A DNA stretch of 44,320 nt, from contig NZ_PPFX01000032.1 of assembly GCF_002898515.1 (NCBI RefSeq), forward strand, positions 1 to 44,320, written 5' to 3'. Source of the DNA: Geothermobacter hydrogeniphilus. Lineage in GTDB: Bacteria; Desulfobacterota; Desulfuromonadia; Desulfuromonadales; Geothermobacteraceae. The translations under genes were made by a program, and so were the position numbers. The notes beneath the pieces are model-generated. The model worked only from the letters and a program-made list of their open reading frames with translations, had not been told where the DNA came from and did not search any database. Below are positions 1 to 7,751 of this stretch, piece after piece (within the stretch, counting starts at the first letter, position 1; each line of letters opens with the position of its first letter).

Positions 1-37
1 CAGTTCAGGGATTCCATGTAGGCGTCATGGAGGGGGG

Positions 38-68
38 AGCCGCCGGGGCATATCCGGTCCCGGCGGCT
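38..68. repeat. Inverted repeat / hairpin of unknown role
   Basis: AGCCGCCGGG at 38-47 is repeated as its exact reverse complement at 59-68, leaving an 11-nt loop. No T-run follows on either strand, so it is not a standard Rho-independent terminator. It may belong to a gene that ends left of the window. Nothing else is recognised in bases 1-148. Confidence 0.4.
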
Positions 69-148
69 CTTGAAAAGAGATTCCTGTACCGGAAGGAAAA
101 TACCATAATGTCATGTTTCAGGACGGGACATAACTGCCGGGCACAAAC

Positions 149-180
149 GAAAAACGGGTTGACCAAAAACCGGCCAACCC
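149..180 (-). terminator. Probable terminator of the tRNA-Arg transcript
   Basis: Read on the minus strand, the arms GGGTTGGCC and GGTCAACCC pair over 9 positions with one mismatch and are followed by GTTTTTC. It begins 11 nt beyond the tRNA 3' end, where a terminator for a single-tRNA transcript is expected. Confidence 0.6.
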
Positions 181-191
181 ATTGAATTTTC

Positions 192-268
<77 letters not shown>

Positions 269-278
269 ACGGGGGGTT

Positions 279-307
279 TATATAACGCATAGCGGGGCAG
301 ATTGCAA
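279..307 (-). promoter_or_regulatory. Sigma-70-type promoter of tRNA-Arg
   Basis: On the minus strand a -35 box TTGCAA (302-307) and a -10 box TATATA (279-284) are separated by exactly 17 nt. Transcription would start near 271-272, just before the tRNA 5' end at 268. A G-rich strand (CCCCCC on the minus strand) lies at the expected start region. Confidence 0.75.
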
Positions 308-342
308 ATGGAAAAAAGGGCAGCGAAAGATGATGTTCGATC

Positions 343-351
343 TGTTATAAT
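343..351 (+). promoter_or_regulatory. Extended -10 promoter element for the MBL-fold gene
   Basis: TGTTATAAT holds a perfect TATAAT (346-351) with an upstream TG extension. No convincing -35 is seen 17 nt upstream. It lies 33 nt before the ATG at 384, leaving a short leader that contains the GAGGA ribosome site. Confidence 0.55.
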
Positions 352-383
352 CGCCCCCGCAACCCGAACCCGCGAGGAATCTG

Positions 384-1235
384 ATGCGCCTGCTGCTGAT
401 CATCGTCTGTCTGCTTCTTCCCTGCCTGGCCTGGGGAGAGTCGAGCTACCAGATGGTCAAGCTCACCGACGGCGTCTACGCCGCCATTGCCAGAACCGGC
501 AGCCGCGCCACCTCGAACGCCCTGCTGGTGGTCGGCAGGGATAAAGCGGTGGTAATCGGCGCCCATTTCACCCGCGAAGCGATCCAGGACCTGGTGACCG
601 CCGGTGCCGCTGTCACCGGGACCCCGATCCGCTACTTCGTCCTCGCCCATCATCATCGCGGCTACAGCCACATCGACTTCGACTTCCCCCCCGGCAAGGA
701 GGTGATCATGTCGTGGCAGACCTGGCTGGCCGTCAATAGCGAAAAACGCGCCGTGGATTTTCCGGTCATTTTCTTCCGCGAGGGGATGACCCTGAAACTG
801 GGCAGCAAGAGCCTGATCCTGACCAATGTCGGACCGGGTCACACCGACGGCGATGTCGTCGCCTACCTGCCGGAAGATAATGTCCTGTTCACCAGCGACC
901 TGCTCTACACCGACAGTGTCGGCTACATGGGAGACGGGCATATGCGGGAATGGGTGCTGGCCCTCGATTTTCTGGAGAATCTGCAGGCCAGGTACGTTGT
1001 TCCCGGGCAGGGTCCGGTCAGCCGCAGCAGCGACATCCGCGACTACAAGAACTTTTTTAAGGACTTCCTGACCGCCATCATCAACCATATCGAACGCGGC
1101 GACAGCCTGAAGAAAACCCTGCGCACCTTCGATCTGCCACAGCACCGGGACCGCAAAGGCTACAAGCAGTTCATGCAGACCAACATCCGCCGAGCCTATC
1201 TGCAGTTGCGTGAGCAGGTCAGCCCCAAAAACTGA
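384..1235 (+). CDS. Exported metallo-beta-lactamase-fold protein with degenerate metal ligands
   Basis: A 283-residue protein with a signal peptide (about residues 1-18) and a metallo-beta-lactamase fold. The ATG follows a GAGGA site. The fold is recognised from the order of motifs: a His-rich first motif AHHHRGYSH (88-96), GHTDGD (152-157), FTSDLL (169-174) and VPGQGP (206-211). In active members the first motif is HxHxDH and the last is PGHG. Here the Asp and second His of HxHxDH are Gly93 and Tyr94, and the last His is Gln209. H153 and D172 are kept. It could bind one metal differently or act as a binding protein. Related periplasmic proteins occur beside quinoprotein or cytochrome genes; here it converges on the cytochrome operon with a 1-nt gap. 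No substrate can be named. Confidence 0.75.
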   Translation: MRLLLIIVCLLLPCLAWGESSYQMVKLTDGVYAAIARTGSRATSNALLVVGRDKAVVIGAHFTREAIQDLVTAGAAVTGTPIRYFVLAHHHRGYSHIDFDFPPGKEVIMSWQTWLAVNSEKRAVDFPVIFFREGMTLKLGSKSLILTNVGPGHTDGDVVAYLPEDNVLFTSDLLYTDSVGYMGDGHMREWVLALDFLENLQARYVVPGQGPVSRSSDIRDYKNFFKDFLTAIINHIERGDSLKKTLRTFDLPQHRDRKGYKQFMQTNIRRAYLQLREQVSPKN

Positions 1236-1236
1236 A

Positions 1237-2067
1237 TCAGCCTTTCCCTTCCTCATCATGGTAGGTCCGCCGTAACAGCAGACAGAGGCCGCCGGCGACC
1301 AGCAGCAGGACAATGGCGATCCCGCCCCAGAGCTTGCGCTGGCTGAGATCAGAACGAATGCCGGCCACTTCAGTCGCAACCTCCCCGAGGGATTTCTGCA
1401 CCGCCGCGGTGCCCTGATGAACCTTGTTCACATCAACGGTATGAAACAGCCGGTGAAACTCGTTGCGCTTGGCGAACACCTCACCGCGCATCTTCTTCAC
1501 TGCGATCCCGAGCCGGCGCAGGTCGGCCAGGTCGCGTTCCAGACCGGAAATGATGCGGTCAGTATCGGTCAGGGCCGCCTTGATCCTGGCGGCACGTTCA
1601 AAACTGTGACAGCGGGTGCAATCCTTGTCATTGATCAGGTCGGGGCTGGCCTTGACGACGGCATGGTTGCCATGACAGGTGACACACTGCGGTCCCCCCT
1701 TGCCGAGGGCCCGGCCGTGCTTGCTGGCCAGGTAATCATCCTTGACCCCGATATGGCAACGACCGCAGAAGGCGGGAATCTCGGCTTTTTCCGGAGCACC
1801 GCGAAACCCCCGCTCAGGGCTCATGGCCATGGCGAAATCGGTCGGGTCACCACCATGACAGTCATGACAGGAAATTCCGTTCTGCCGGTGAATGCTCTGT
1901 TTCCAGAGACCGACCGGCGCCCCGAGACGCCCCTCCATCCCACCATGACACTGCAGACAGACCGTCTCCCTGGGAATCGTGGGGGCCTCCTCACCGGCGG
2001 AAAAAACCGGCCCCGGCAACAGGAGCAGCAGGCATCCGGCCAACAACCATCCTTTCGCGTGCATCAT
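1237..2067 (-). CDS. Membrane-anchored pentaheme c-type cytochrome of the bc-type complex
   Basis: A 276-residue periplasmic cytochrome with a signal peptide (1-23) and five CxxCH haem sites: 37-41, 67-71, 101-105, 128-132 and 150-154. After the haem domain come a helical, charged stretch (about 160-235) and a C-terminal membrane helix (about 247-266) with a short cytoplasmic tail. It is the last gene of the Rieske-cytochrome b operon and its start overlaps the cytochrome b stop (ATG at 2067 or 2064, within TGATG). It stands where cytochrome c1 would be in a bc1 operon, so it probably accepts electrons from the Rieske protein. That role is inferred from position. The haem count and anchor are seen directly. 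The stop is 1 nt from the end of the convergent MBL-fold gene, and no terminator is seen between them. Confidence 0.85.
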   Translation of the reverse strand: MMHAKGWLLAGCLLLLLPGPVFSAGEEAPTIPRETVCLQCHGGMEGRLGAPVGLWKQSIHRQNGISCHDCHGGDPTDFAMAMSPERGFRGAPEKAEIPAFCGRCHIGVKDDYLASKHGRALGKGGPQCVTCHGNHAVVKASPDLINDKDCTRCHSFERAARIKAALTDTDRIISGLERDLADLRRLGIAVKKMRGEVFAKRNEFHRLFHTVDVNKVHQGTAAVQKSLGEVATEVAGIRSDLSQRKLWGGIAIVLLLVAGGLCLLLRRTYHDEEGKG

Positions 2068-3158
2068 GAGTAGCGCCCCCAGATTGAGATGCCGATCAGC
2101 AACAGCAGACCGAGTACGTAACAGGTGACGAAAAGCGGCCGCTTTGCCGGACGACGTTCCTCTCCCCGATCAATGAACGGCAGCAGGGCGAGAAAAGTCA
2201 TCAACGCTCCCTGGGCGGCCAGGCCGATGAGTTTGCTGGGAAAAATCTTCAATGTCTGATAGGCCCAGAGGAAATACCATTCAGGCTTGATATGCTCTGG
2301 AGTCACGAAGGGGTTAGCTGGTTCAAGGGCGTCAAGGGGGATAAAAATCTGCGGAGCAAAGAAGGTCACCGCCACCAGCACCGCCAGGGCAAAGCAGACC
2401 ATGGCGGCCTCTTCGGCAGTGTAGTTGGGGAAAAAGGGAATCCCCCCCGGATGCTTTTCGTGATCGAACACCGTACCGACCCGCGCCGGTTTGGCATCCT
2501 TGCCGAAAGGCGGCACGGAAATGCCGCAACGGCGCACGCAGAAGAGATGAAAACCGACCAGCCCCATGAGAGCCCCCGGCAGCACCACCACGTGGAGGGC
2601 GAAAAACCGTCCCAGGGTCGGCGCCCCGACCGAAGGCGCGCCGCGCAGGAACTCGACCAGCTTCGGGCCGATCACCGGCACCGCACCGGCGGCATCCGTC
2701 GCCACCGTGGTCGCCCAGAAGGAGAGCTGGCTCCACGGCAGCAGGTAGCCGGTCAGGCAGAGGCCGAGTCCCAGGTTGAAAAGGATGAAACCGGACAGCC
2801 AGGTCAGTTCCCGCGGCCGCTTGTAGGAGCCCATAAACAGCACCGAAAGCATGTGCAGCAACAGCACGACAACGATCAGATTGGAGCCAACCGCGTGCAG
2901 GTTGCGAATCAGCCAGCCGTAGGGAACAGCGTTGACAATCGTTTCGACACTGCCGAAGGCCTTCTCGGTATCGGGCACATAATGGATCAGCAGCAGGATG
3001 CCCGTCAGGAACTGCAGTCCGAACAGCGCCAGCAGCACCGTTCCAAGCGAATACCAGGCGTTGATATTGCGCGGCACCAGGTAGCCGCTGGTGTTCTCCT
3101 GCCAGAGTTCCCTGACCCCGAGACGCACATCCAGCCAGTCAACAGCACGTTTGAGCAT
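2064..3158 (-). CDS. Cytochrome b of a quinol-oxidising bc-type complex
   Basis: A 364-residue membrane protein that would carry two b haems and the quinol site. The haem ligands are H88 and H102 (13 residues between) and H189 and H204 (14 between); the 14-residue gap in the second pair is the spacing known for cytochrome b6 rather than mitochondrial cytochrome b. The Qo motif PEWY is at 292-295. Helices A-D form the N-terminal half and about three more helices follow PEWY, so the b6 and subunit IV parts are one chain. It lies 9 nt after the Rieske gene and overlaps the pentaheme cytochrome, so the three are co-transcribed. Its likely role is electron transfer from menaquinol to the periplasmic cytochrome. 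Confidence 0.92.
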   Translation of the reverse strand: MLKRAVDWLDVRLGVRELWQENTSGYLVPRNINAWYSLGTVLLALFGLQFLTGILLLIHYVPDTEKAFGSVETIVNAVPYGWLIRNLHAVGSNLIVVVLLLHMLSVLFMGSYKRPRELTWLSGFILFNLGLGLCLTGYLLPWSQLSFWATTVATDAAGAVPVIGPKLVEFLRGAPSVGAPTLGRFFALHVVVLPGALMGLVGFHLFCVRRCGISVPPFGKDAKPARVGTVFDHEKHPGGIPFFPNYTAEEAAMVCFALAVLVAVTFFAPQIFIPLDALEPANPFVTPEHIKPEWYFLWAYQTLKIFPSKLIGLAAQGALMTFLALLPFIDRGEERRPAKRPLFVTCYVLGLLLLIGISIWGRYS

Positions 3159-3167
3159 AGTCCCCTC

Positions 3168-3602
3168 CTAGCCGATGACCAGCTGATCGCCGTCAAGTTT
3201 TATATTGAAGGACTCAAGCGGTTTCGGTGGCGGTCCGCCGAGGACCTGGCCGCTGGTGGAAAACCGGCCGCCATGACAGGGGCAGAGAAACTCCTGCTTC
3301 TCGTTGACCCATTTGACGATGCAGCCGAGGTGGGTGCAGACCGCTGTCAGGGCAACGAACTCCCCCGGTTTCGGCTGCAGAATAACCGCCGGCCGGCCAC
3401 GAAAATCGATGAACTCGGCCCCTCCGACCGGAACCTTGTCACGCGCCAGGGTCACCTTGGTATCGGCATCGCCCCTATCACGCGGCGAAAGATAACGCAG
3501 CAACGGCCAGGCGGCCATCGCGCCGAGGACAGTGCCCAGGCCCGCCAGCAGCACCGTCAGAAAAGTCCGCCGCTGGGAAGAAGGAAGTTCGTTCTGAGGC
3601 AT
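3168..3602 (-). CDS. Rieske [2Fe-2S] iron-sulfur protein
   Basis: A 144-residue subunit of the quinol-cytochrome c oxidoreductase. The N-terminus has an RR-containing Tat-like signal (residues 8-35, SSQRRTFL then a hydrophobic helix), which would stay as membrane anchor. The cluster motifs are CTHLGC (89-94) and CPCHGG (107-112): C89, H91, C107 and H110 bind the [2Fe-2S] cluster, and C94 with C109 would form the disulfide. The conserved GPPPKPL segment follows. It is the first gene of the operon with cytochrome b and the pentaheme cytochrome. A ribosome site AAGGAG lies 8 nt upstream and a sigma-70-like promoter at 3680-3707. The stop is TAG. Confidence 0.95.
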   Translation of the reverse strand: MPQNELPSSQRRTFLTVLLAGLGTVLGAMAAWPLLRYLSPRDRGDADTKVTLARDKVPVGGAEFIDFRGRPAVILQPKPGEFVALTAVCTHLGCIVKWVNEKQEFLCPCHGGRFSTSGQVLGGPPPKPLESFNIKLDGDQLVIG

Positions 3603-3679
3603 GACAACTCCTTGGATTGTATTGACACCCCGAATCAGGGCGTCAGGACACGCAACACCGGAACATCAAAACAGAAAAA

Positions 3680-3707
3680 AGTATAATCGCTGCCCCGCAA
3701 CTTGCAA
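3680..3707 (-). promoter_or_regulatory. Sigma-70-type promoter of the Rieske/cytochrome b operon
   Basis: On the minus strand TTGCAA (3702-3707) and TATACT (3680-3685) are 16 nt apart. It lies about 78 nt upstream of the Rieske start codon. No operator-like repeat was seen next to it. Confidence 0.6.
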
Positions 3708-3787
3708 CCAGTCGGGCCAAAAGACTTTTTCTGTCATATTTTAAACCGTGGTTAACGAAGATCGGCGGGATCTCCCCCACCGCCGAA

Positions 3788-3904
3788 GGGCGAGGAATTT
3801 TGTGCCGAATCAAGGCGCCGACTGATGAGCGCGGAGGCGTAGCGGCAGCTACGTCGCACAAGCGAAGAGGGAGGCAACGCCGAGTCGGTGCAAAAGAACC
3901 GCCC
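3788..3904. repeat. Palindrome family P1, copy 1 (tandem pair)
   Basis: A 117-bp imperfect palindrome that starts GGGCG and ends CGCCC. Its centre is the inverted repeat GTAGC-GGCA-GCTAC. It is identical over its whole length to the copy at 3957-4073, and part of the flank (AACGAAGATC...) is also duplicated, giving a 169-bp period. Read through, it only gives spurious frames. Confidence 0.85.
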
Positions 3905-3956
3905 GACAGCCACCCGCAACGAAGATCAGCAGGGGCCCCCGCCACCACCGCCGAAG

Positions 3957-4073
3957 GGGCGAGGAATTTTGTGCCGAATCAAGGCGCCGACTGATGAGCG
4001 CGGAGGCGTAGCGGCAGCTACGTCGCACAAGCGAAGAGGGAGGCAACGCCGAGTCGGTGCAAAAGAACCGCCC
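3957..4073. repeat. Palindrome family P1, copy 2 (identical to copy 1)
   Basis: This is the second unit of the 169-bp tandem duplication. All 117 bases match 3788-3904. The right side then diverges into the DUF1573 terminator. Confidence 0.85.
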
Positions 4074-4081
4074 GACAACAG

Positions 4082-4106
4082 AAAAAAGCCCGGGCGGCCC
4101 CGGGCT
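4082..4106 (-). terminator. Rho-independent terminator after the DUF1573 gene
   Basis: On the minus strand AGCCCGGG and CCCGGGCT form an 8-bp stem with a 4-nt loop, followed by TTTTTTC. It lies directly beyond the stop codon at 4111. Confidence 0.85.
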
Positions 4107-4110
4107 TCGA

Positions 4111-4800
4111 TCATTCCGATTTGGTGATCCGCAACTGCAGGGGAATCCGCAGCTCGGGAAGCCGCGGGCTGTCGGTCGGGATCAGCAGATAGCCGCTGAC
4201 AACTGTTTTTCCCGACCCCGCCGTGGCCGTCAATTCAATATCAGCGGTTTCGCCGGGCTGTAGCAGGCGACGGGGAAAGTCGACCTGGATCTCCCTGGCC
4301 GTGGTGCGGGCGGGCCCGATGGCGGCAACCTGGTCTCCCTTGTTGGTCAGCTTGACCCGGGTACTGACCGACTGTCCGGCAGCGACCGGCCCAAGCGTCA
4401 CGGAACGGGCGCTCAGCTGCAACTCTTCCTTGACATTGCCGCGCAGATGCAACTGAACCAGTTTGTGGTTCGGGTCGTTGGTGTACACATAGATGGTTTT
4501 AACCACATTGCCATGAAAACGGGTCGAGTCGAAGGTGGCATGGACCTCGCCGGTCGCGCCCGGGGCGAGTTCCTTGCTTGAAACCAGGGCCGCCGTGCAG
4601 CCGCAGGAACTCTTGACCCTGTCGATCAGAAGCGGATCATCCCCGGCGTTGCGGAATTCAAAAACGTGCTCGACCTTCTCCCCCTGGAACACACTGCCGA
4701 ACTGAAAATCGGGCTGGGTCACTTCGATTCGAGGCCCGTCAGCCAGAACGGGGGCGACAGGGACAAGCAGCAACAGGGACAAAAAAAACAGACGGATCAT
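4111..4800 (-). CDS. Secreted DUF1573-domain protein
   Basis: A 229-residue exported protein of unknown role. I chose the ATG at 4800 because it opens a clean signal peptide (MIRLFFLSLLLLVPVAPVLA) with an AAAGG site upstream; the frame extends further up but with no signal-like start. The mature part begins with the DUF1573 pattern: 'DFQFGSVFQGEKVEHVFEFRN' spans about residues 30-50, then SSCGCT with the paired cysteines typical of the family, then GxxGEVHATFDST. These are immunoglobulin-like folds resembling ASH/HYDIN domains; a second similar repeat fills the C-terminal half. The gene is a single unit with its own terminator, divergent from hpt. Confidence 0.8.
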   Translation of the reverse strand: MIRLFFLSLLLLVPVAPVLADGPRIEVTQPDFQFGSVFQGEKVEHVFEFRNAGDDPLLIDRVKSSCGCTAALVSSKELAPGATGEVHATFDSTRFHGNVVKTIYVYTNDPNHKLVQLHLRGNVKEELQLSARSVTLGPVAAGQSVSTRVKLTNKGDQVAAIGPARTTAREIQVDFPRRLLQPGETADIELTATAGSGKTVVSGYLLIPTDSPRLPELRIPLQLRITKSE

Positions 4801-4895
4801 GTCAACAGACCTTTCACTTGAACATAGATAGGAATGTGCAGAGCTTAACCGACCCCGGGAAACGACGCAAGCCCCTGAACAGAGACGTGAAGAAA

Positions 4896-4924
4896 TTGAC
4901 ACATCCCTGCCTAATTGCTATAGA
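4896..4924 (+). promoter_or_regulatory. Strong sigma-70-type promoter of hpt
   Basis: TTGACA (4896-4901, perfect -35) and TATAGA (4919-4924) are separated by 17 nt. Transcription would start near 4931, giving an 80-nt leader before the hpt ATG. Part of that leader (about 4935-4975) resembles a decayed left arm of palindrome family P3. Confidence 0.8.
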
Positions 4925-5010
4925 ATGGCAGGCTGACAGGCTGATAAAAAACACCTATCTCCGGCGTTGCCCGTCGTACTGCCCCTCCAACAGAACGAGT
5001 CTGAAACAAG

Positions 5011-5541
5011 ATGCCCGAACTGAAACTGAAAACGCTTTTCTCCGCTGAAGAAATTGAACGCCAGGTCATCCGCCTGGGTCAGGAAATCAACCGTGACTAC
5101 CAGGACCGGGAAATCATCCTGGTCGGCATCCTCAAAGGCTCGTTTCTGTTCATCGCCGACCTCTGCCGGCAACTGCAGGGACCGCTGACCATCGATTTCA
5201 TGCGTCTGGCCAGCTACGGCTCCGAAACCCAGTCCTCGGGCATCATCGAGCTGCGCAAGGACCTTGAAGTTTCCATCAGGGGCAAACACGTGCTGGTGGT
5301 CGAGGATATCATCGACAGCGGCCTGACACTGCAGTCCCTGCTGCACCGCCTGCAGGAACGCCAGCCGGCGTCTCTCAAAGTCTGCGCCCTGATTGATAAA
5401 CGCGCGCGGCGGGAAGTCTCTCTGGAAGCGGACTACATCGGCATCACCATGGATGACGGCTTCATCGTCGGCTACGGACTCGACTATGATGAACGTTACC
5501 GCAATTTACCCGGAATTTTCCTGGCTGAACCCTTTGAATAG
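5011..5541 (+). CDS. hpt: Hypoxanthine phosphoribosyltransferase
   Basis: A 176-residue purine-salvage enzyme that joins hypoxanthine (or guanine) to PRPP to give IMP (or GMP). The type I phosphoribosyltransferase signature VLVVEDIIDSGLT is at 94-106 and binds PRPP. The LKGSF loop (41-45) and the C-terminal 'DDGFIVGYGLDYDERYRNLP' segment match bacterial Hpt, whose usual length is 175-185. It has a sigma-70 promoter at 4896 and ends in TAG. The next gene starts 42 nt later on the same strand and could be read through. Confidence 0.95.
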   Translation: MPELKLKTLFSAEEIERQVIRLGQEINRDYQDREIILVGILKGSFLFIADLCRQLQGPLTIDFMRLASYGSETQSSGIIELRKDLEVSIRGKHVLVVEDIIDSGLTLQSLLHRLQERQPASLKVCALIDKRARREVSLEADYIGITMDDGFIVGYGLDYDERYRNLPGIFLAEPFE

Positions 5542-5583
5542 CTCGATTTCCTGATTTGGTAACTGCCCGAGGAGGGGTCTGAC

Positions 5584-7140
5584 ATGATTATCCAATGCGA
5601 CGCCTGTCAAACCCGTTTCAAACTGCCCGACGAAAAACTCAAGCCGCAAGGGGTCAAGGTCCGCTGCACCAAGTGTGATACCGTCTTCCGCGTCCCCGGC
5701 CCCCCGCAACCCCCGGAAACAGCAGTTTCCGCACCGAGCGGCACACAATCCGCCGGAGACAACGTCGATTCCGCCGATATCGGTCGCGACAATACCGGCA
5801 GTCAGCCGAGCGCGGAGCGGGACGATTTCGATTTTGATGAGTTCAACATGGAAGATCTCGGCAGCGCTGCGGAAGCAGAGAATGCCACCGACACTTCCGC
5901 CGACAAAACCGCGGCCACCGTGCCGAACGAGGTCAGAGAATTCGACAGCGAGTTTCCCGACTTCAACCTGCCGGAGGACTTTTCCTTTGATGACGGTCCG
6001 ACCGCCCCGGAACCGCTGGCCGATTTTTCTCCCGAGGAATTGAGCCTCGAAACCCGGCAGACGGAAACCCGGACCGCCCCTGACGAGAGGCCTTCGGCGA
6101 CAACCGACTTTTCCGCAACGGACCTCGAAGCCCCGCCCGCCGAGGACTTTTCCTTCGACCCGGAAAAGGAATTATCCATCGGCGGCGACCTTGGTGAGAC
6201 TTTCAATCTCGACGATGATCTCGGCGCACTTCCTGAACTCGGCGAGCGTCCGGAAGCCAAACCCAAGGAATTCGGCGGCGGCATCGATGATGAATTCAGC
6301 TTCTCCGCCGACGAACCGGAAGCCGCCGGAGACCGGGCCGGATCCAGCCCGACCGGACCGGTAGAATTCGCTTTCGACGATGTTCCGGCCGAAACCGAAC
6401 TGGACGTCGAACTGGACTCGGAGCAGACGAAAACCGGAGATTTCATCTTCGAACAAGAGCCGACGCCCCTTCCGGAGTCCTCAACGCCGCTGGAAAACTC
6501 CAGTACGCCGGTTAAGCAGGCCACGGCCCCGACAACACCACCCAAGTCGACGAGGAGCCGCCAACGGGGAACGGCGCGGATCAAGAAACGCAAAAAGAAC
6601 CGTCACACCGGGCTGTTGCTGGTGCTGCTGCTGACCGCCCTGCTGGCCGGCGGCTACGCTTACCTTGCCCAGGTCAAGGGGACCTGGGATCCGCATGTTC
6701 TGCTGCGACACCTGCAGCTGTTGACCGGCACCTCGGCTCCGGAAGATCCGACCGCCAAAATCGAACTGCTGAACATGCGCAGCACCTTTATCAGCAACCA
6801 GAATGCCGGACAGCTGTTCGCCATTTCCGGGGAAGCCCGCAACGGCTATGATCACACCCGCTCGGCGATCTCGGTCAAAGGTGTGATCTACGACGCCAAA
6901 GGCAAGCCGGTCCTGCAGCAGACTGTTTTCTGCGGCAACCCCCTCGACGAGGCGGCCCTGCGCACCCTGCCCTTCGCCAAGATCGAGGAGACCATGAACA
7001 ACCAATTCGGGGATTCCCTCTCCAATCTCGACGTCGCGCCGGGAAAAACAGTTCCCTTCACCATTGTCTTCAGAAACCTGCCGAACGAGGTTACGGAATT
7101 CAACGTTGAAGTGGCCGACTCCAGGCCGGGAACGAGATAA
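5584..7140 (+). CDS. Zinc-ribbon and DUF3426 membrane protein
   Basis: A 518-residue protein of the MJ0042-type zinc finger/DUF3426 group. Residues 1-38 are a zinc ribbon with C6, C9, C28 and C31 (CDACQTRFKLP ... VRCTKCDTVFRVP). Residues about 50-320 are acidic and low in complexity, with recurring Phe-Asp units such as FDFDEF and EDFSFD, so they are probably disordered. A Lys/Arg-rich stretch precedes one membrane helix (about 341-362). The DUF3426 domain fills about 375-515 and would lie outside the membrane. The ATG follows a GAGGAGG site (5570-5576). The domain order is known across Proteobacteria but its role is not established. A terminator at 7217 ends the transcript. Confidence 0.8.
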   Translation: MIIQCDACQTRFKLPDEKLKPQGVKVRCTKCDTVFRVPGPPQPPETAVSAPSGTQSAGDNVDSADIGRDNTGSQPSAERDDFDFDEFNMEDLGSAAEAENATDTSADKTAATVPNEVREFDSEFPDFNLPEDFSFDDGPTAPEPLADFSPEELSLETRQTETRTAPDERPSATTDFSATDLEAPPAEDFSFDPEKELSIGGDLGETFNLDDDLGALPELGERPEAKPKEFGGGIDDEFSFSADEPEAAGDRAGSSPTGPVEFAFDDVPAETELDVELDSEQTKTGDFIFEQEPTPLPESSTPLENSSTPVKQATAPTTPPKSTRSRQRGTARIKKRKKNRHTGLLLVLLLTALLAGGYAYLAQVKGTWDPHVLLRHLQLLTGTSAPEDPTAKIELLNMRSTFISNQNAGQLFAISGEARNGYDHTRSAISVKGVIYDAKGKPVLQQTVFCGNPLDEAALRTLPFAKIEETMNNQFGDSLSNLDVAPGKTVPFTIVFRNLPNEVTEFNVEVADSRPGTR

Positions 7141-7216
7141 TCCGCCGATCGGGGTTCAAACCGGATCCGGCCTGCTCGTGCCAACCGCAGCGAACAACGC
7201 GATACACACCAGACAC

Positions 7217-7249
7217 AAAAAAGCCGCCCCGAAAAGGAGCGGCTTTTTT
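7217..7249. terminator. Bidirectional Rho-independent terminator
   Basis: AAAAAAGCCGCCCC-GAAAA-GGAGCGGCTTTTTT has T-runs on both strands. It lies between the convergent DUF3426 gene and ferredoxin gene and can serve both. Confidence 0.9.
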
Positions 7250-7288
7250 GATGAACCATTGAACAACCGTGACTGTCGCCGACGGTGA

Positions 7289-7459
7289 TCAGGCCGGGGC
7301 GATGGCATCCACCGGGCAACTGTCAACGCAGGCGCCGCAGTCGGTGCAGGTGGCCGCGTCAATGACGCGGGCGTCGCCCTGCTCGCTGATCGCCTCCACC
7401 GGGCAAACCGGCTCGCAGGCACCACAGTTGATACATTCGTCTGAAATCAGATGAGCCAT
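7289..7459 (-). CDS. 2[4Fe-4S] ferredoxin
   Basis: A 56-residue soluble electron carrier. Two CxxCxxCxxxCP motifs (CINCGACEPVCP at 10-21 and CTDCGACVDSCP at 39-50) bind two [4Fe-4S] clusters, as in clostridial-type ferredoxins. The start is the ATG at 7459, preceded 5 nt upstream by a strong GAGGAGG site; longer upstream frames do not look coding. It is monocistronic. In this kind of anaerobe it could serve pyruvate:ferredoxin oxidoreductase or similar enzymes, but no partner is adjacent. Confidence 0.93.
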   Translation of the reverse strand: MAHLISDECINCGACEPVCPVEAISEQGDARVIDAATCTDCGACVDSCPVDAIAPA

Positions 7460-7751
7460 GGTTACATCCTCCTCTACAGGTATTGTGGAAACAGCTCTTT
7501 GACAATTCCGGCGGAGTATACCACTGCCGTTTACGCCATGTCCAGCCCCGGCCTCGACACCGCGGCACGACAAATTCCTTGCAATGAAGACGTCCATCCG
7601 CTAGTCTTTCAAAACTTCGTTGGCCCGCAACATAAGCGGATTAACAAGGAAAAACCGGTTTCATCCCACCATCCTTTTTTTCCATGAAACAATATTCTAT
7701 CTGGGGAGATAGAGCTCACCATTCACCCAACTCTGGAGGAGGTTTGATTCA

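Noticed and set aside
345-1379. Long open frame (344 codons) on the minus strand opposite the MBL-fold gene
   Set aside because: It is a GC-driven shadow of the plus-strand gene, with no family motifs and no ribosome site. Many other such frames (for example 2292-3686, 13679-14869, 29809-31758, 42750-44114) were dropped for the same reason.
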